From positions 86,887,322 to 86,951,321 of the forward strand of contig NC_053035.3 of assembly GCF_002575655.3 (NCBI RefSeq): 64,000 bases of DNA, in the 5' to 3' direction. Source of the DNA: Aegilops tauschii subsp. strangulata (lineage: Eukaryota > Streptophyta > Magnoliopsida > Poales > Poaceae). The translations under genes and the position numbers were made by a program. Shown here piece after piece: positions 1 through 12,517 of the stretch. Each line of letters opens with the position of its first letter. Position 1 is the stretch's first letter. The notes under the pieces were generated by a model. It ran no database searches, had not been told where the DNA came from, and saw only the letters and a list, made by a program, of their open reading frames with translations.

Positions 1-259
1 CCAACACTTTTACTCCATGGCCTTCTTCTGGTCCAAAAATAAGCTCCGTCAAGTTTCAGGTCAATTGGACTCCGTTTGGTTTTCCTTTTCTGCGATACTC
101 AAAAACAAGGAAAAAACAGAAACTGGCACTGGGCTCTAGGTTAATAGGTTAGTCCCAAAAATCATATAAAATAGCATATAAATGCATATAAAACATCCAA
201 GATGGATAATATAATAGCATGAATACTTCATAAATTATAGATACATTGGAGACGTAGCA
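1..259 (-). repeat. LTR end fragment, Sabrina/WHAM-type gypsy element
   Basis: The stretch ends in GGAGACGTAGCA and is followed at once by a purine tract (read on the minus strand), so it is the 5' boundary of a 3' LTR in minus orientation. The rest of the LTR lies outside the window. It matches 11101-11332 almost base for base, so this LTR and the one at 9661-11332 belong to the same family. It differs clearly from the LTR at 3735-5242. Confidence 0.8.
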
Positions 260-275
260 GCATCCCCAAGCTTAA
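260..275 (-). other. polypurine tract of left internal region
   Basis: Directly beside the LTR end, the minus strand reads AAGCTTGGGGATGC. This is the expected plus-strand priming site immediately upstream of a 3' LTR. The same tract recurs at 5243-5258 beside the second LTR. Confidence 0.75.
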
Positions 276-2831
276 TTCCTGCTCGTCCTCGAGTAGGTAA
301 ATGATAAAAGAAATAATTTATGAAGTGTGAATGCTAGCAGGTGCACAAGTTTGATCAATGATAATTTCAATCACCTTTTCTAGCATCATTATATGTCATA
401 ACAGTAGCTCATCTCATAAAACTTTTCATGATCAAGTAGCAAGATATTCACATGTTAAAGCATAGATCATAAACTTTGTTGAAAACTAACAAACTATGTT
501 CTCAGTCATCAAACAATTGCAATTCATTTTATTTTCAGGAAGGGTCTATCTAAGAGCTTTGATTTAGCAAATCCCACATACTGAACTATCATATAGTCTT
601 CCATGATTGCTACCACGCAAAGCATATTTTTAGAACAAATAGCATCCATCGAACACAGAGAAAGATAGGGGCTTAATATTTCGCCTCCCAACTTGTTTAT
701 CATATAGATAATTGTCAACAATAATAATTCATGATCAAATATATTTGAATGGCCATATATGCTTAGATCTTTCCCCATCACATGATGCTTGCCAACTAAA
801 AAGTAGGTTGGAATGAGAAGAATACTACTGACCCTTGCATAAAAGTAAAAGATAGGCCCTTCGCAGAGGGAAGCAGGGATTTGCAGAGGTGCCAGAGCTC
901 GAAGCTAAAACAGAGATGAAAATAATTTTGAGAGGTATGCTTTCATTTTCAACATAACGACCAAGAGTTCCCAATATCTTCCATACTAGATACATTATAG
1001 GCAGTTCCCAAACAGAAAGGTAAAGATTTTACTCCCCCTCCACCAACAATCACACTCACGGTTTGTCCGAAACAACGGGTGTCGTCCAACTATCAACAAT
1101 CCTGGGGGAGCTTTGTTTAAATTATTTGCGATTTTGTTTTTGATCTTTTGATCATAGGACTGGGCATCCCAGTTACCAGCCATTTTCTCGTGAATGATGA
1201 GCAGAGTCCACTCATCGTGAGAATAACCCACCTAGCATGAAAGATACTGACAGCCCCTAGTCGCTACATGAGAGATTTGGGCATACAAAACAGATTATTA
1301 TTTGAAGGTTTAGAGTTTGGCACATGCAAATTTACTTGGAACGGCAGGTAAATACCGCATATAGGTAGATATGGTGGACACTCATGGAATAAACTTGGTT
1401 CAAAGAATTTGGATGCACAAGTAGTATTCCCGCTTAGTACAGATATTTTGGCTAGCAAAGGATTCTAAATAGCAAGCACCACATGTTAGAGGATCCATAA
1501 CAATATAACTTCTATACAAATATACCCAAGCATAACTCATTATGTTGTCTTCCTTGTCCAACTTCAACTAATTTGCTCAGTTTTGAAAATAATTAATGGG
1601 GCTCACAATCATCGAAGATGTCCAAGATAGTATATTTATATGTGAAATCTCTCTTCCTTCAATATTCTTTCATGAATTGTTCAAGTGACCAATACAATGT
1701 TTGCTAACCTTCAAAAAAATTACCACCTCTACTTCTTATATGTGAAGGCATTACTCCCCATGGGAAAGGAATATGAAACATATATAATTTCAGATTTATG
1801 GCATTCAAATCATTCAACCATTTACTCATAGGATATAAGTGAAGCACACGAGTAAATAACAAACTACTCCAAAAAGATATAAGTGAAGATCAATGAGTAG
1901 TTAAATAATTATGTAGCTATGTGAGGACTCTCTCTTATTTAAGTACTTCAGATCTTAATTACTTTATTCAAACAGCAAGCAAAACTCAATAAAATAAAAT
2001 GACGCTCCAAGCAAAACACATACCATGTGGTGAATAAAAATATAGCCTCAAGTAAAGTTACCGATAGACGAAGATGAAAGAGGGGATGCCTTCCGGGGCA
2101 TCCCCAAGCTTAGGCTTTTGGTTGTCCTTGAATTTTACCTTGGGTGCCTTGGGCATCCCCAAGATTAGGCTCTTGCCACTCCTTATTCCATAGTCCATCG
2201 AATCTTTACCCAAAACTTGAAAACTTCACAATACAAAACTTAACAAAAAACTCGTAAGCTCCATTAGTATAAGAAAATAAATCACCACTTAGGTACTGTT
2301 GTGAACTCATTCTAAATTCATATTGGTATAATATCTACTATATTCCAACTTCTCTATGGTTCATACCCTCCGATACTACTCATAGATTCATCAAAATAAG
2401 CAAACAACACAATGAAAACAGAATCTGTCAAAAACAGAACAGTCTGTAGTAATCTGTATCATTCGAATAATTCTGTAACTCCAAAAATTCCAAAATAAAT
2501 TGGTGGACGTGAGGAATTTATCTATTAATCATCTGCAGAAAGAATCAACCTAAAAGCACTCTCCAGTAAAAACTGGCAGCTAATCTCGTGAGCGCTAAAG
2601 TTTCTGTTTTTTACAGCAAGATCAAAAAGACTTCACCCAAGTCTTCCCAAAGGTTCTACTTGGCGCAAACACTAATTAAAACATGAAAACACATCTAACC
2701 AGAGGCTCGACCAAAGATTTATTTATTACTAAACAGGAACAAAAAGCAAGGAACAAAAATAAAATTGGGTTGCCTCCTAACAAGCGCTAACGTTTAACGC
2801 CCCTAGCTAGGCATGATGATTTCAATGATGC

Positions 2832-3608
2832 TCACCTAAAAGATAAGAATTGAAACATAAAGAGAGCATCATGAAGAATATGACTAGCACATTTAAGTCT
2901 AACCCACTTACTATGCATAGGGATTTTGTGAGCAAACAACTTATGGGAACAATAATCAACTAGCATAGGAAGGCAAAACAAGCATAACTTCAAAACTTTA
3001 AGCACATAGAGAGGAAACTTGATATTATTGCAATTCCTACAAGCATATATTCCTCCCTCATGATAATTTTCAGTATCATCATGAATGGATTCAACCATAT
3101 AACTATCACATAAAGCATTCTTTTCATGATTTACAAGCATAGAAAATTTACTACTCTCCACATAAGCAAATTTATTCTCATCAATAGTAGTGGGAGCAAA
3201 CTCAACAAAATAACTATCATGTGAAGCACAATCCAATTGAAAATTAAAATCATGATGACAAGTTTCATGATTATCTTTATTCTTTATAGAATATGTGTCA
3301 TCACAATAATCATCATAAATATGAGGCATGCTTTCATCATAATAAATTTGCTCATCAAAACTTGGGGGACTAAACATATCATCTTCATCAAACATAGCAT
3401 CCCCAAGCTTATGGCTTTGCATATCATTAGCATCATGGGTATTCAAAGAATTCATACTAACAACATTGCAATAATGCTCATCATTCACATATTTTATGAC
3501 AAGCATTCTATGTAATTCTTCTTCTAGTACTTGAGCACAATTTTCCTTCCCATCATTTTCATGAAAGACATTAAAAAGATGAAGCATATGAGGAACCCTT
3601 AATTCCAT
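2832..3608 (-). CDS. unknown acidic ORF of a non-autonomous gypsy element
   Basis: An uninterrupted 258-codon ORF sits about 100 bases downstream of the primer binding site, where gag would normally lie. The protein is rich in Asp, Glu, His, Asn, Tyr and Cys in its first 190 residues, and has a more hydrophobic and basic C-terminal third with several Cys residues. No zinc knuckle (CCHC), DTG protease motif or gag-like helix pattern is visible. The start is the first Met after upstream stops. A different but similarly composed ORF lies at the same place in the neighbouring internal region (8223-9438), which suggests that this element family carries a characteristic ORF. The function is unknown. 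It could be a diverged capsid-like protein or a captured sequence. Confidence 0.55.
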   Translation of the reverse strand: MELRVPHMLHLFNVFHENDGKENCAQVLEEELHRMLVIKYVNDEHYCNVVSMNSLNTHDANDMQSHKLGDAMFDEDDMFSPPSFDEQIYYDESMPHIYDDYCDDTYSIKNKDNHETCHHDFNFQLDCASHDSYFVEFAPTTIDENKFAYVESSKFSMLVNHEKNALCDSYMVESIHDDTENYHEGGIYACRNCNNIKFPLYVLKVLKLCLFCLPMLVDYCSHKLFAHKIPMHSKWVRLKCASHILHDALFMFQFLSFR

Positions 3609-3707
3609 TTTTTTGTAGTTTTCTTTTACAAACTAAACTTGTGATAAAACAAGAAACTAAAAGATTCGATTGCAAGATCTAAAGATATACCTTCAAGCAC
3701 TAACTTT

Positions 3708-3723
3708 CCCGGCAACGGCGCCA
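3708..3723 (-). other. primer binding site, tRNA-Asp type
   Basis: On the minus strand the sequence reads TGGCGCCGTTGCCGGG, complementary to the 3' end of plant tRNA-Asp. It sits about 11 bases inside the LTR at 3735-5242. This makes that LTR the 5' LTR of internal region A. Confidence 0.85.
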
Positions 3724-3734
3724 GAAAAAGGTCT

Positions 3735-5242
3735 TGATAACCCACAAGTATAGGGGATCAATTGTAGCCTCTTTCGATTAGTAAGAGTGTCGAACCCAAC
3801 GAGGAGCTAAAGGTAGAACAAATATTCCCTCAAGTTCTATCGACCACCGATACAACTCTACGCACACTTGATGTTCGCTTTACCGGAAACAAGTAGGAAA
3901 CTAGAAGTGTTGTTGGATAGGTTTGCAAGAATCTAAAGAACACGTAAATAAAAAGTAGGGGCTGTTTAGATAAAGACACAACTAAATTAGTTTTAGTAAA
4001 GAGCTTGTTGTCACGAGAAAGTTATTTGTCCCTAGGCAATCGATAACTAGACCGGTAATCATTATTGCAATTTTATTTGAGGGAGAGGCATAAGCTAACA
4101 TACTTTCTCTTCTTGGATCATATGCACTTATGATTGGAACTCTAGCAAGCATCCGCAACTACTAAAGATCATTTAAGGTAAAACCCAACCATAGCATTAT
4201 AAGGCATCAAGTCCTCTTTATTCCCATACGCAAACAACCTACTTACTCGGGTATGTGCTTCTGTCACTCACGCCACCCACCATAAGCAAATCATGAACAT
4301 ATTGCAAACCCTACAGCGGGGATCCCTCACGCTTGCGCGACACGGAGAGCACCATAGGACATCACCAATAATAAAACATGCAACTCAAACCAATCACGAT
4401 CATCAATTAACCCATATGACAAAACGGATCTACTCAAACATCATAGGATAGCCATACATCATTGGGAAATAATATATAGCGTTGAGCACCATGTTTAAGT
4501 AGAGATTACAGCGAGTAAAAGAGGGTTTACACCACTGCATAGAGGGGGGAAGAGTTGGTGATGATGGCGGTGAAGTTGTTGGTGTAGATTGCGGTGACGA
4601 TGATGGCCCCGGCGGCACTCCGGTGCCACCGGAAGCGAGGGGGAGAGAGCCCCCCTCCTTCTTCTTCTTCCTTGACCTTCTCCCTAGATGGGAGAAGGGT
4701 TTCCCCTCTGGTCCATGGTCTCCATGGCTTGGGAGGGGCGAGAGCCCCTCCAAGATTGGATCTGTCTCTCTCTGTTTCTGCGCTCCAGATTCTGCCCTTT
4801 CACCGTTTCTTTTATAACCGGAGATCTGTAACTCCGATTGGGCTGAATTTTGGACACGATCTCTACCCGGAAATTAGCTTTCTTGCAGCGAAAGAAGGGC
4901 TCCAACCGCCTTACGGGGTGTCCACGAGGGTCCAGGGCGCGCCTGACCCCCTGGGGCGCGCCCCCTACCTTGTGGCCCCCTCGGGCATCGTATCGCGTTG
5001 ATTCTTCTTCCCAAAAATCACAAATATTCCAAAAAATCTCCGTCAGTTTTTATCCTGTTTGGACTCCGTTTGATATGGATTTTCTGTGAAACAAAAAACA
5101 TGCAACAAACAGGAACTGGCACTGGGCACTGGATCAATATGTTAGTCCCAAAAATAGTATAAAAAGTTGCCAAAAGTATATGAAAGTTGTAGAATATTGG
5201 CATGGAACAATAAAAATATATAGATACGACGGAGACGTATCA
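3735..5242 (-). repeat. complete LTR of a second gypsy subfamily
   Basis: This 1508-base LTR starts TGATAACCCACAAG and ends GGAGACGTATCA on the plus strand. Its right half is GC-rich, around 4600-5000, like the regulatory part of Sabrina/WHAM-type LTRs. It has a primer binding site on its left and a polypurine tract on its right, so it serves at once as 5' LTR for the left internal region and 3' LTR for the right one. Its sequence differs from the LTRs at 1-259 and 9661-11332 except for a general family resemblance near the end. Confidence 0.8.
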
Positions 5243-5258
5243 GCATCCCCAAGCTTAA
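5243..5258 (-). other. polypurine tract of right internal region
   Basis: It is the same AAGCTTGGGGATGC tract (minus strand) as at 260-275, directly beside the LTR end at 5242. Confidence 0.75.
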
Positions 5259-8222
5259 TTCCTGCTCGTCCTCGAGTAGGTAAATGATAAAAAAGATAAT
5301 TTTTGATGTGGAATGCTACCTAGCATAATCTTGATCATATAATCTAATCTTGGCATGAATATTAAGACACGAGTGATTCAAAGCAATAATCTATCATTTG
5401 ACATTAAGACAATAATACTTCAAGCATACTAATAAAGCAATCATGTCTTTTCAAAATAACATGGCCAAAGAAAGTTATCCCTACAAAATCATATAGTCTG
5501 GCTATGCTCCATCTTCACCACACAAAATATTCACATCATGCACAACCCCGATGACAAGCCAAGCAATTGTTTCGTACTTTTGACGTTCTCAAACCTTTTC
5601 AACTTTCATGCAATACATGAGCGTGAGCCATGGACATAGCACTATGGGTGGAATAGAATATGATAATGGGGGTTGTGTGGAGAAGACAAAAAGGAGAAAG
5701 TCTCACATTGACGCGGCTAATCAACGGGCTATGGAGATGCCCATCTTGATGTCAATGCAAGGAGTAGGGATTGCCATGCAACAGATGCACTAAGAGCTAT
5801 AAGTGTATGAAAGCTCAAACTGAAAACTAAGTGGGTGAGCATCCAACTTGCTTGCTCATGAAGACCTCGGGCATTTGAGGAAGCCCATCATCGGAATATA
5901 CAAGCCAAGTTCTATAATGAAAATTCCCACTAGTATATAAAAGTGATAACTCAAGAGACTCTCTATATGAAGAACATGGTGCTACTTTGAAGCACAAGTG
6001 TGGTAAAAGGATAGTAACATTGTCCCTTCTCTCTTTTCTCTTTTTTTTCTTTTTTTGTAGGCTTCTTTGGCCTCTATCTTTTTTTTGGGGGCTTCTCTGG
6101 CCACTTTTATTTTGATAACCTCACATGGGACAATGTTCTAATAATGATGATTACAAATCAATATTACAACTCGATACTAGAACAAAGATATGACTCTATA
6201 TGAATGCCTCCGGCGGTGTACCGGGATGTGCAATGATCTAGCGTAGCAATGACATCAAAAAACGGACAAGCCATGAAAACATCATGCTAGCTATCTTACG
6301 ATCATGCAAAGCAATATGACAATAAATGCTCCAGTCATGTATATGATGATGATGGAAGTTGCATGGCAATATATCTCAGAATGGCTATGGAAATGCCATG
6401 ATAGGTAGGTATGGTGGCTGTTTTGAGGAAGATATAAGGAGGCTTATGTGTGACAGAGCGTATCATATCACGGGGTTTGGATGCACCGGCGAAGTTTGCA
6501 CCAACTCTCGAGGTGAGAAAGGGCAATGCACGGTACCGAAGAGGCTAGCAATGATGGAAGGGTGAGTGTGCATATAATCCATGGACTCAACATTAGTCAT
6601 AAAGAACTCACATACTTATTGCAAAAATCTATTAGTCATCGAAACGAAGTACTACACGCATGCTCCTAGGGGGATAGATTGGTAGGAAAAGACCATCGCT
6701 CGTCCCCGACCGCCACTCATAAGGAAGACAATCAATAAATACGTCATGCTCCAACTTCGTTACATAACGGTTCACCATACGTGCATGCTACGGGAATCAC
6801 ATACCTCAACACAAGTATTTCTACAATCCAGAACTACCCACTAGCATGACTCTAATATCACCATCTTTATATCGCAAAACTATTGCAAGGAATCAAACAT
6901 ATCATATTCAGTGATCTACAAGTTTTATGTAGGATTTTATGACTAACCATGTGAATGACCAGTTCCTGTCAACTCTCTAAATAGATATAAGTGAAGCAAG
7001 AGAGTTTAATTCTTTCTACAAAAGATATGCCCACGCTCTAACAAATATAATTGAAGCAAAAGAGCATTCTACAAATGGCGGTTTTCTATGTGAAGAGAAA
7101 CAGGCAATCCAAACTTCAAATGATATAAGTGAAGCACATGAAGCATTCTATAAAGCCATACTCAAAAGATATAAGTGAAGTGTAATGAGCATTCTATAAA
7201 TCAACCAAGGACTATCTCATACCATCATGTTGCATAAAATAAAAATGAAAAGTAAATGCAAAAGACGCTCCAAGATTTGCACATATTGCATGAACGAAAC
7301 GAATCCGAAAACATACCGATATTTGTTGAAGAAAGATGGGATGCCTTCCGGGGCATCCCCAAGCTTAGACGCTTGAGTCCCCTTGAATATTTACTTTTGG
7401 TGCCTTGGGCATCCCCAAGCTTGAGCTCTTGCCTCTCCTCCTTCTCCTCACATCGAGACCTCCTCGATCTTCGAACAATTCATCCACACAAAACTCAACA
7501 GAAACTCGGTAAGATCCGTTAGTATAATAAAGCAAATCACTACTCTAAGTACTGTTGCAAACCAATTCATATTTTGTTTTTGCATTGTAGCTACTGTAAT
7601 ATAACTTTTCCATGGCTTAATCCACTGATAGAAATTGATAGTTTCAACAAAACAAGCAAACTATGCATCAAAAACAGAATCTGTCTTAAACAGGACAGTC
7701 TGTAGTAATCTGAACATTAACCATACTTCTGGTACTCCAAACATTCTGACAAAATTATGAAAAATAAACAATTTGTATATAAAGACAGTGCAGAAAGTTT
7801 CAGAACCATTTGATGTTCCAGTAAAAAATGTAAAATCGCGCACTACAGCCAAAGTTTCTGTCCTGCACCGTACAAACCAACAAGCAATTGTAAACATCCT
7901 AAAGGCAAACCTTGGCACATTATTTTTATAATACAATGGAATTGTACAAGGGGATAATTATTTTTGTTGAAAAGTTTCTGTAATCAAGATTCACAAAGTT
8001 TCCGTGAGCATGAACAAAGTTCAAGGCTAGCTCCCACTTTAACAATGCTCGTCTTTTCACTTTCGCTTTTCTTTTTGAAAAAGTTTTAGGTTCCCCTCTT
8101 TATTTATTTTTTGTTTTTAAACTATATGAAAGCACTCAACAGAAATAAATGACTCTCTAAAACTTCCGACTTGTCTCCCTGGCAGCGCTTTCTTTAAAGC
8201 CATTAAGCTAGGCATATAGTGC

Positions 8223-9438
8223 TCAAGTAATGAATCCACCCGGATCCCAAGGTATATCAAAGCCAATTTGAATTAGCAATGATTTGTGATTTAGTAGTGA
8301 GCACAAAGTAACATATATCATGCAACAACAAAGTCTAACTCTCTTCCTATGCATCGGCATGTCATAAAAGAACAATTCATGCACACATAGTAAAGGCCAA
8401 TGCATAGTATAAACAGTTTCTTGCAATTTTATCGTGTTGGAAACATAGAGAGGCGGAGATGTAGTTCCTCTCTCATAATAATTGCAAGTAGGAGCAGCAA
8501 GCACATGCATATTATATCTATCAAAATCATCATGTGTAGTAGTAAAATGCAACCCATCAATATAATCCTTAATAAGGGCAAACTTCTCCGATATAGTGTA
8601 GTAGGGAGAATTCAAAAAGATAATAGGACTATCATGCGTGGGTGCAATAGCAACAATTTCATGTTTAACATAAGGAACTATATCAAGTTCATCTCCATAA
8701 GCATAATTCATATTGGCATCTTGGCCACAAGCATAGCAAGCATCATCAAAAAGGGATATTTCAAAAGAATCAACGGGATCATAGTAGTTATCATAGCAAT
8801 CATCCTTCGGTAAGCACGAAGGGACATTAAACAATGTATGAGTTGGAGGGTTACTCTCATTAGAAGGTGGGCACGGGTAGCTAATCCGTTCTTCCTCCTT
8901 TTGTTCTTCGCTCTCCTCATCATCTTTTTCATCCAATGAGCTCACAGTTTCATCAATTTCTTCTTCCATAGACTCCTGCAAAATATTAGTCTCTTCTTGG
9001 ACAGCGGAGACTTTCTCAATAAAATCATCAATATCAGAATTGAATTCATAATTCTCATAGCAATATTTAAGTATAGCAAAATTTTCACGTCTGTAAACAG
9101 CATCATCAAGATTTTCACACTCTTTAAACAAAGATTCAATTTCACAAGCACCCATAAAAGCAACAAATTCTTCTATTTGTTCCACATCATAGTAATCATA
9201 TATACCATTAGCATAAGAAGCCTTCTTCTTGTAGGTGTGGAGCCTTCATCCTAGAGCAACAAGTATAATCATATCTCAAGCATAGTTCCCGAGCATACCA
9301 ATGCAACATACGAATTTCATCCCATAATAGTTTCCCTTTTTGAGTCAAGTGATAATCCCTAAAGTATACACGTTGATCCAACGTGTCTCCCATTACATAA
9401 TTGAATGGGGTTTTCTCAGGATTATCAAAGTAGTACAT
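8223..9438 (-). pseudogene. unknown ORF of the right gypsy element, one frameshift
   Basis: Two ORFs join into one of about 400 codons: an upstream part (9208-9438) beginning with an aromatic-rich segment, and a main part of 320 codons (8223-9185). The downstream frame stays open upstream of its Met across 9186-9220, so one small frameshift near 9215-9235 separates the two. The protein has a strongly acidic stretch (Glu/Asp runs near residues 75-100 of the main part) followed by a Cys/Tyr/Asp-rich region. No gag, protease, reverse transcriptase or integrase motif is visible. It occupies the gag position just downstream of the primer site. The function is unknown. Confidence 0.5.
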
Positions 9439-9634
9439 AATATTTTCACATAACCAGCATCGAGGGTTTTAGGAGGTTCCCCATCTCCGTGAGTAGCAAG
9501 TACACCTAATTTTTTGGTATTTCGTGTTCCATATCCATAACTAAAAATAGAGAACAACTTAGAACAACAAATAAAAATTACTTAGTGATAAAGCAAACAA
9601 GCACACACGAGAATATTCACCCCATGCTATTGCT

Positions 9635-9651
9635 CCCCGGCAACGGCGCTA
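9635..9651 (-). other. primer binding site, tRNA-Asp type, one mismatch
   Basis: On the minus strand it reads AGCGCCGTTGCCGGGG, the tRNA-Asp complement with one change at the second base (TGGCGCC to TAGCGCC). It lies about 10 bases inside the LTR at 9661. Confidence 0.8.
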
Positions 9652-9660
9652 GAAAAAGGT

Positions 9661-10736
9661 TGATGTCTACTACACAACCTTCTTCTTGTAGATGTTGTTG
9701 GGCCTCCAAGTGCAGAGGTTTGTAGGACAGTAGCAAATGTCCCTCAAGTGGGTGACCTAAGGTTTATCAATCCGTGGGAGGCGTAGGATGAAGATGGTCT
9801 CTCTCAAACAACCCTGCAACCAAATAACAAAGAGTCTCTTGTGTCCCCAACACACCCAATACAATGGTAAATTGTATAGGTGCACTAGTTCGGCGAAGAG
9901 ATGGTGATACAAGTGCAATATGGATGGTAGATATAGGTTTTTGTAATCTGAAAATATAAAAACAGCAAGGTAACTAATGACAAAATTGAGCGTAAACGGT
10001 ATTGCAATGCTAGGAAACAAGGCCTAGGATTCATACTTTCACTAGTGCATGTTCTCTCAACAATAATAACATAATTGGATCATATAACAATCCCTCAACA
10101 TGCAACAAAGAGTCAGTCCAAAGTCACTAATAGCGGAGAACAAACGAAGAGATTATTGTAGGGTACGAAACCACCTCAAAGCTATCCTTTCTGATCGATC
10201 TATTCAAGAGTCCGTAGTAAAATAACACGACGCTATTCTTTCCGCTCGATCTATCATAGAGTTCGTACTAGAATAACACCTTAAGATACAAATCAACCAA
10301 AACCCTAATGTCACCTAGCTACTTCAATGTCACCTCAAGTATCCGTGGGTATGATTATACGATATGCATCACACAATCTCAGATTCATCTATTCAACCAA
10401 CACAAAGAACTTCAAAGAGTGCCCCAAAGTTTCTACCGGAGAGTCAAGACGAAAACGTGTGCCAACCCCTATGCATAAGTTCACAATGTTATGGAACCCG
10501 CAAGTTGATCACAAAAACATACACCAAGTAGATCACATGAATATCCCATTGTCACCACAGATAAGCACATGCAAGACATGCATCAAGTGTTCTCAAATCC
10601 TTAAAGACTCAATCCGATAAGATAACTTCAAAGGGAAAACTTAATCCATTACAAGAAAGTAGAGGGGGAGAAACATCATAAGATCCAACTATAATAGCAA
10701 AGCTCTCGATACATCAAGATCATGCTGAATCAAGAA

Positions 10737-10771
<35 letters not shown>

Positions 10772-11332
10772 AAACACATAGCTACTGGTACATACCCTCA
10801 GCCTCGAGGGTGAACTACTCCCTCCTCGTCATGGAGAGCACCGGGATGATGAAGATGGCCACCGGTGAGGGATCCCCCCTCTGGCAGGGTGCCGGAACAG
10901 GGTCCCGATTGGTTTTTGGTGGCTACAGAGGCTTGCGGCGGCGGAACTCCCGATCTAGGTTATGTTCTGGGGGTTTCTGTATATATAAGAGGTTTTGGCG
11001 TCGGGAACAACTCAGGGGGGCTTCCGGGCTGTCCACGAGGTAGGGGGCGCGCCTAGGGGGGTGGGTGCGCCTCCCACCCTCGTGGGCAGCCCGGGACTCT
11101 TCTGGCCCAACTCTTTTACTCCATAGCCTTCTTCTGGTCCATAAATAAGCTCCGTCAAGTTTGAGGTCAATTGGACTCCGGTTGGTTTTCCTTTTCTGCG
11201 ATACTCAAAAACAAGGAAAAAACAGAAACTGGCACTGGGCTCTAGGTTAATAGGTTAGTCCCAAAAATCATATAAAATAGCATATAAATGCATATAAAAC
11301 ATCCAAGATGGATAATATAATAGCATGAATAC
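9661..11332 (-). repeat. truncated LTR (5' LTR of internal region B)
   Basis: The LTR starts TGATGTCTACTACACAACC and runs for 1.67 kb, with a GC-rich promoter-like block near 10860-11090. The last 232 bases match the LTR fragment at 1-259. The terminal 30 or so bases are missing: at about 11332 the sequence switches abruptly into an Angela-type LTR in the opposite orientation, so this junction is a deletion or rearrangement breakpoint. Confidence 0.75.
10740..10769. repeat. (GA)n microsatellite within the LTR
   Basis: A run of about 15 GA dinucleotides lies inside the LTR. On the element's coding strand it is a CT run, about 30-70 bases upstream of a conserved segment. Confidence 0.9.
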
Positions 11333-11707
11333 GTATCGAGGGTCGGCCCTCCCCTCCTCCACTCCTTTATATACAGGGGAGGGGGGCACCCCATAGACAC
11401 ACAAGTTGACAGTTGTCTTAGCCGTGTGCGGTGCCCCTCTCCACATATTTCCACATCGGTCATATCGTTGCAGTGCTTAGGCGAAGCCCTGCGCCGGTAA
11501 CTTCATCATCACTTTCACCACACCATCGTGCTGACGAAACTCTCCCTCAGCCTCAGCTGGATCAAGAGTACGAGGGACGTCACCGAGTTGAACGTGTGCA
11601 CATCGCGGAGGTGTCATGCATTCGGTACTTGATCGGTTGGATCGCGAAGATGTTTGACTACATCAACCACGTTACTCAACACTTCCGCTTTCGATCTACG
11701 AGGGTAC
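11333..11707 (+). repeat. Angela-type copia LTR, left part (truncated start)
   Basis: This matches, in the opposite orientation, the LTR at 28254-29979 over its promoter and R/U5 region: TTTATATAC TATA-like core, then the CTTAGGCGAAGCCCTGC segment. The first ~1.3 kb of the LTR are missing. Its right part continues at 25084 after a nested insertion; the last five bases here (GGTAC, 11703-11707) are the target site duplication of that insertion. Confidence 0.8.
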
Positions 11708-12517
11708 TGATACGTCTCCAACGTATCTATAATTTTTTATTGTTCCATGCTATATTATATTCTGTTTTGGACATTAATGGGCTTTATTATACACTTTTAT
11801 ATTATTTTTGGGACTAACCTATTAACCGGAGGCACAGCCCAGAATTGCTGTTTTTTGCCTATTCAGAGTTCCGCAGAAAAAGAATATCAAACGGAGTCCA
11901 AACGGAATGAAACCTTCGGGACCGTGATTTTCGGAATGAACATGATCCAGAGGACTTGGATCCTACGTCAAGACATCAACCAGGAAGGCACGAGGTAGGG
12001 GGGCGCGCCCTCCACCCTCATGGGCCCCACGTTGCTCCACCGACGTACTTCTTCCTCCTATATATACCTACGTACCCCCAAACTACCAGATACGGATCCA
12101 AAAACATAATTCCACCGCCGCAACCTTCTGTACCCATGAGATCCCATCTTGGGGCTTTTTCCAGAGCTCCGCCGGAGGGGGCATCAATCACGGAGGGCTT
12201 CTACATCAACACCATAGCCTCTCCGATGATGTGTGAGTAGTTTACCTCAGACCTTCGGGTCCATAGTTATTAGCTAGATGGCTTCTTCTCTATTTTTGGA
12301 TCTCAATACAATGTTCTCCCCCTCTCTCGTGGAGATCTATTCGATGTAATCTTCTTTTGCAGTGTGTTTGTTGAGACCGATGAATTGTGGGTTTATGATC
12401 AAGTTTATCTATGAACAATATTTGAATCTTCTCTGAATTCTTTTATGTATGATTGGTTATCTTTGCAAGTCTCTTCGAATTATCAGTTTGGTTTGGCCTA
12501 CTAGATTGATCTTTCTT
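11708..12517 (+). repeat. 5' LTR of the Sabrina-like element, first part
   Basis: It begins with TGATACGTCTCCAACG. A promoter-like region with TATATATACC lies near 12059-12068. It is split at the duplicated pentamer TTCTT (12513-12517). Confidence 0.8.

Larger units (their letters stand above)
260..3734 (-). mobile_element. internal region A of a gypsy-type LTR element lacking gag-pol
   Basis: This 3.5 kb internal domain lies between an LTR end at 259 and an LTR start at 3735, with a polypurine tract at its left and a tRNA-Asp primer site at its right, so it is read on the minus strand. I see no reverse transcriptase, integrase or protease motif in any frame. It holds one substantial ORF (2832-3608). 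The rest (276-2831) is AT-rich and non-coding, and includes two copies of a motif ending in GGGCATCCCCAAG around 2095-2165 that echoes the polypurine tract. It is a non-autonomous or gutted element. Confidence 0.75.
5243..9660 (-). mobile_element. internal region B of a gypsy-type LTR element lacking gag-pol
   Basis: This 4.4 kb internal domain runs from a polypurine tract to a tRNA-Asp primer site, again on the minus strand. No polyprotein is visible. It carries one broken ORF near the primer site (8223-9438). The first 3 kb are non-coding and include a T-rich run near 6030-6100 and short repeats containing ATATAAGTGAAGC at about 6980-7190. The stretch at 7337-7720 is clearly homologous to 2080-2460 of internal region A, roughly 70 percent by eye. 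Confidence 0.75.

Noticed and set aside
3708..3723. tRNA-Asp 3' end sequence
   Set aside because: Only the 16-18 bases of a primer binding site are present; no tRNA gene surrounds them.
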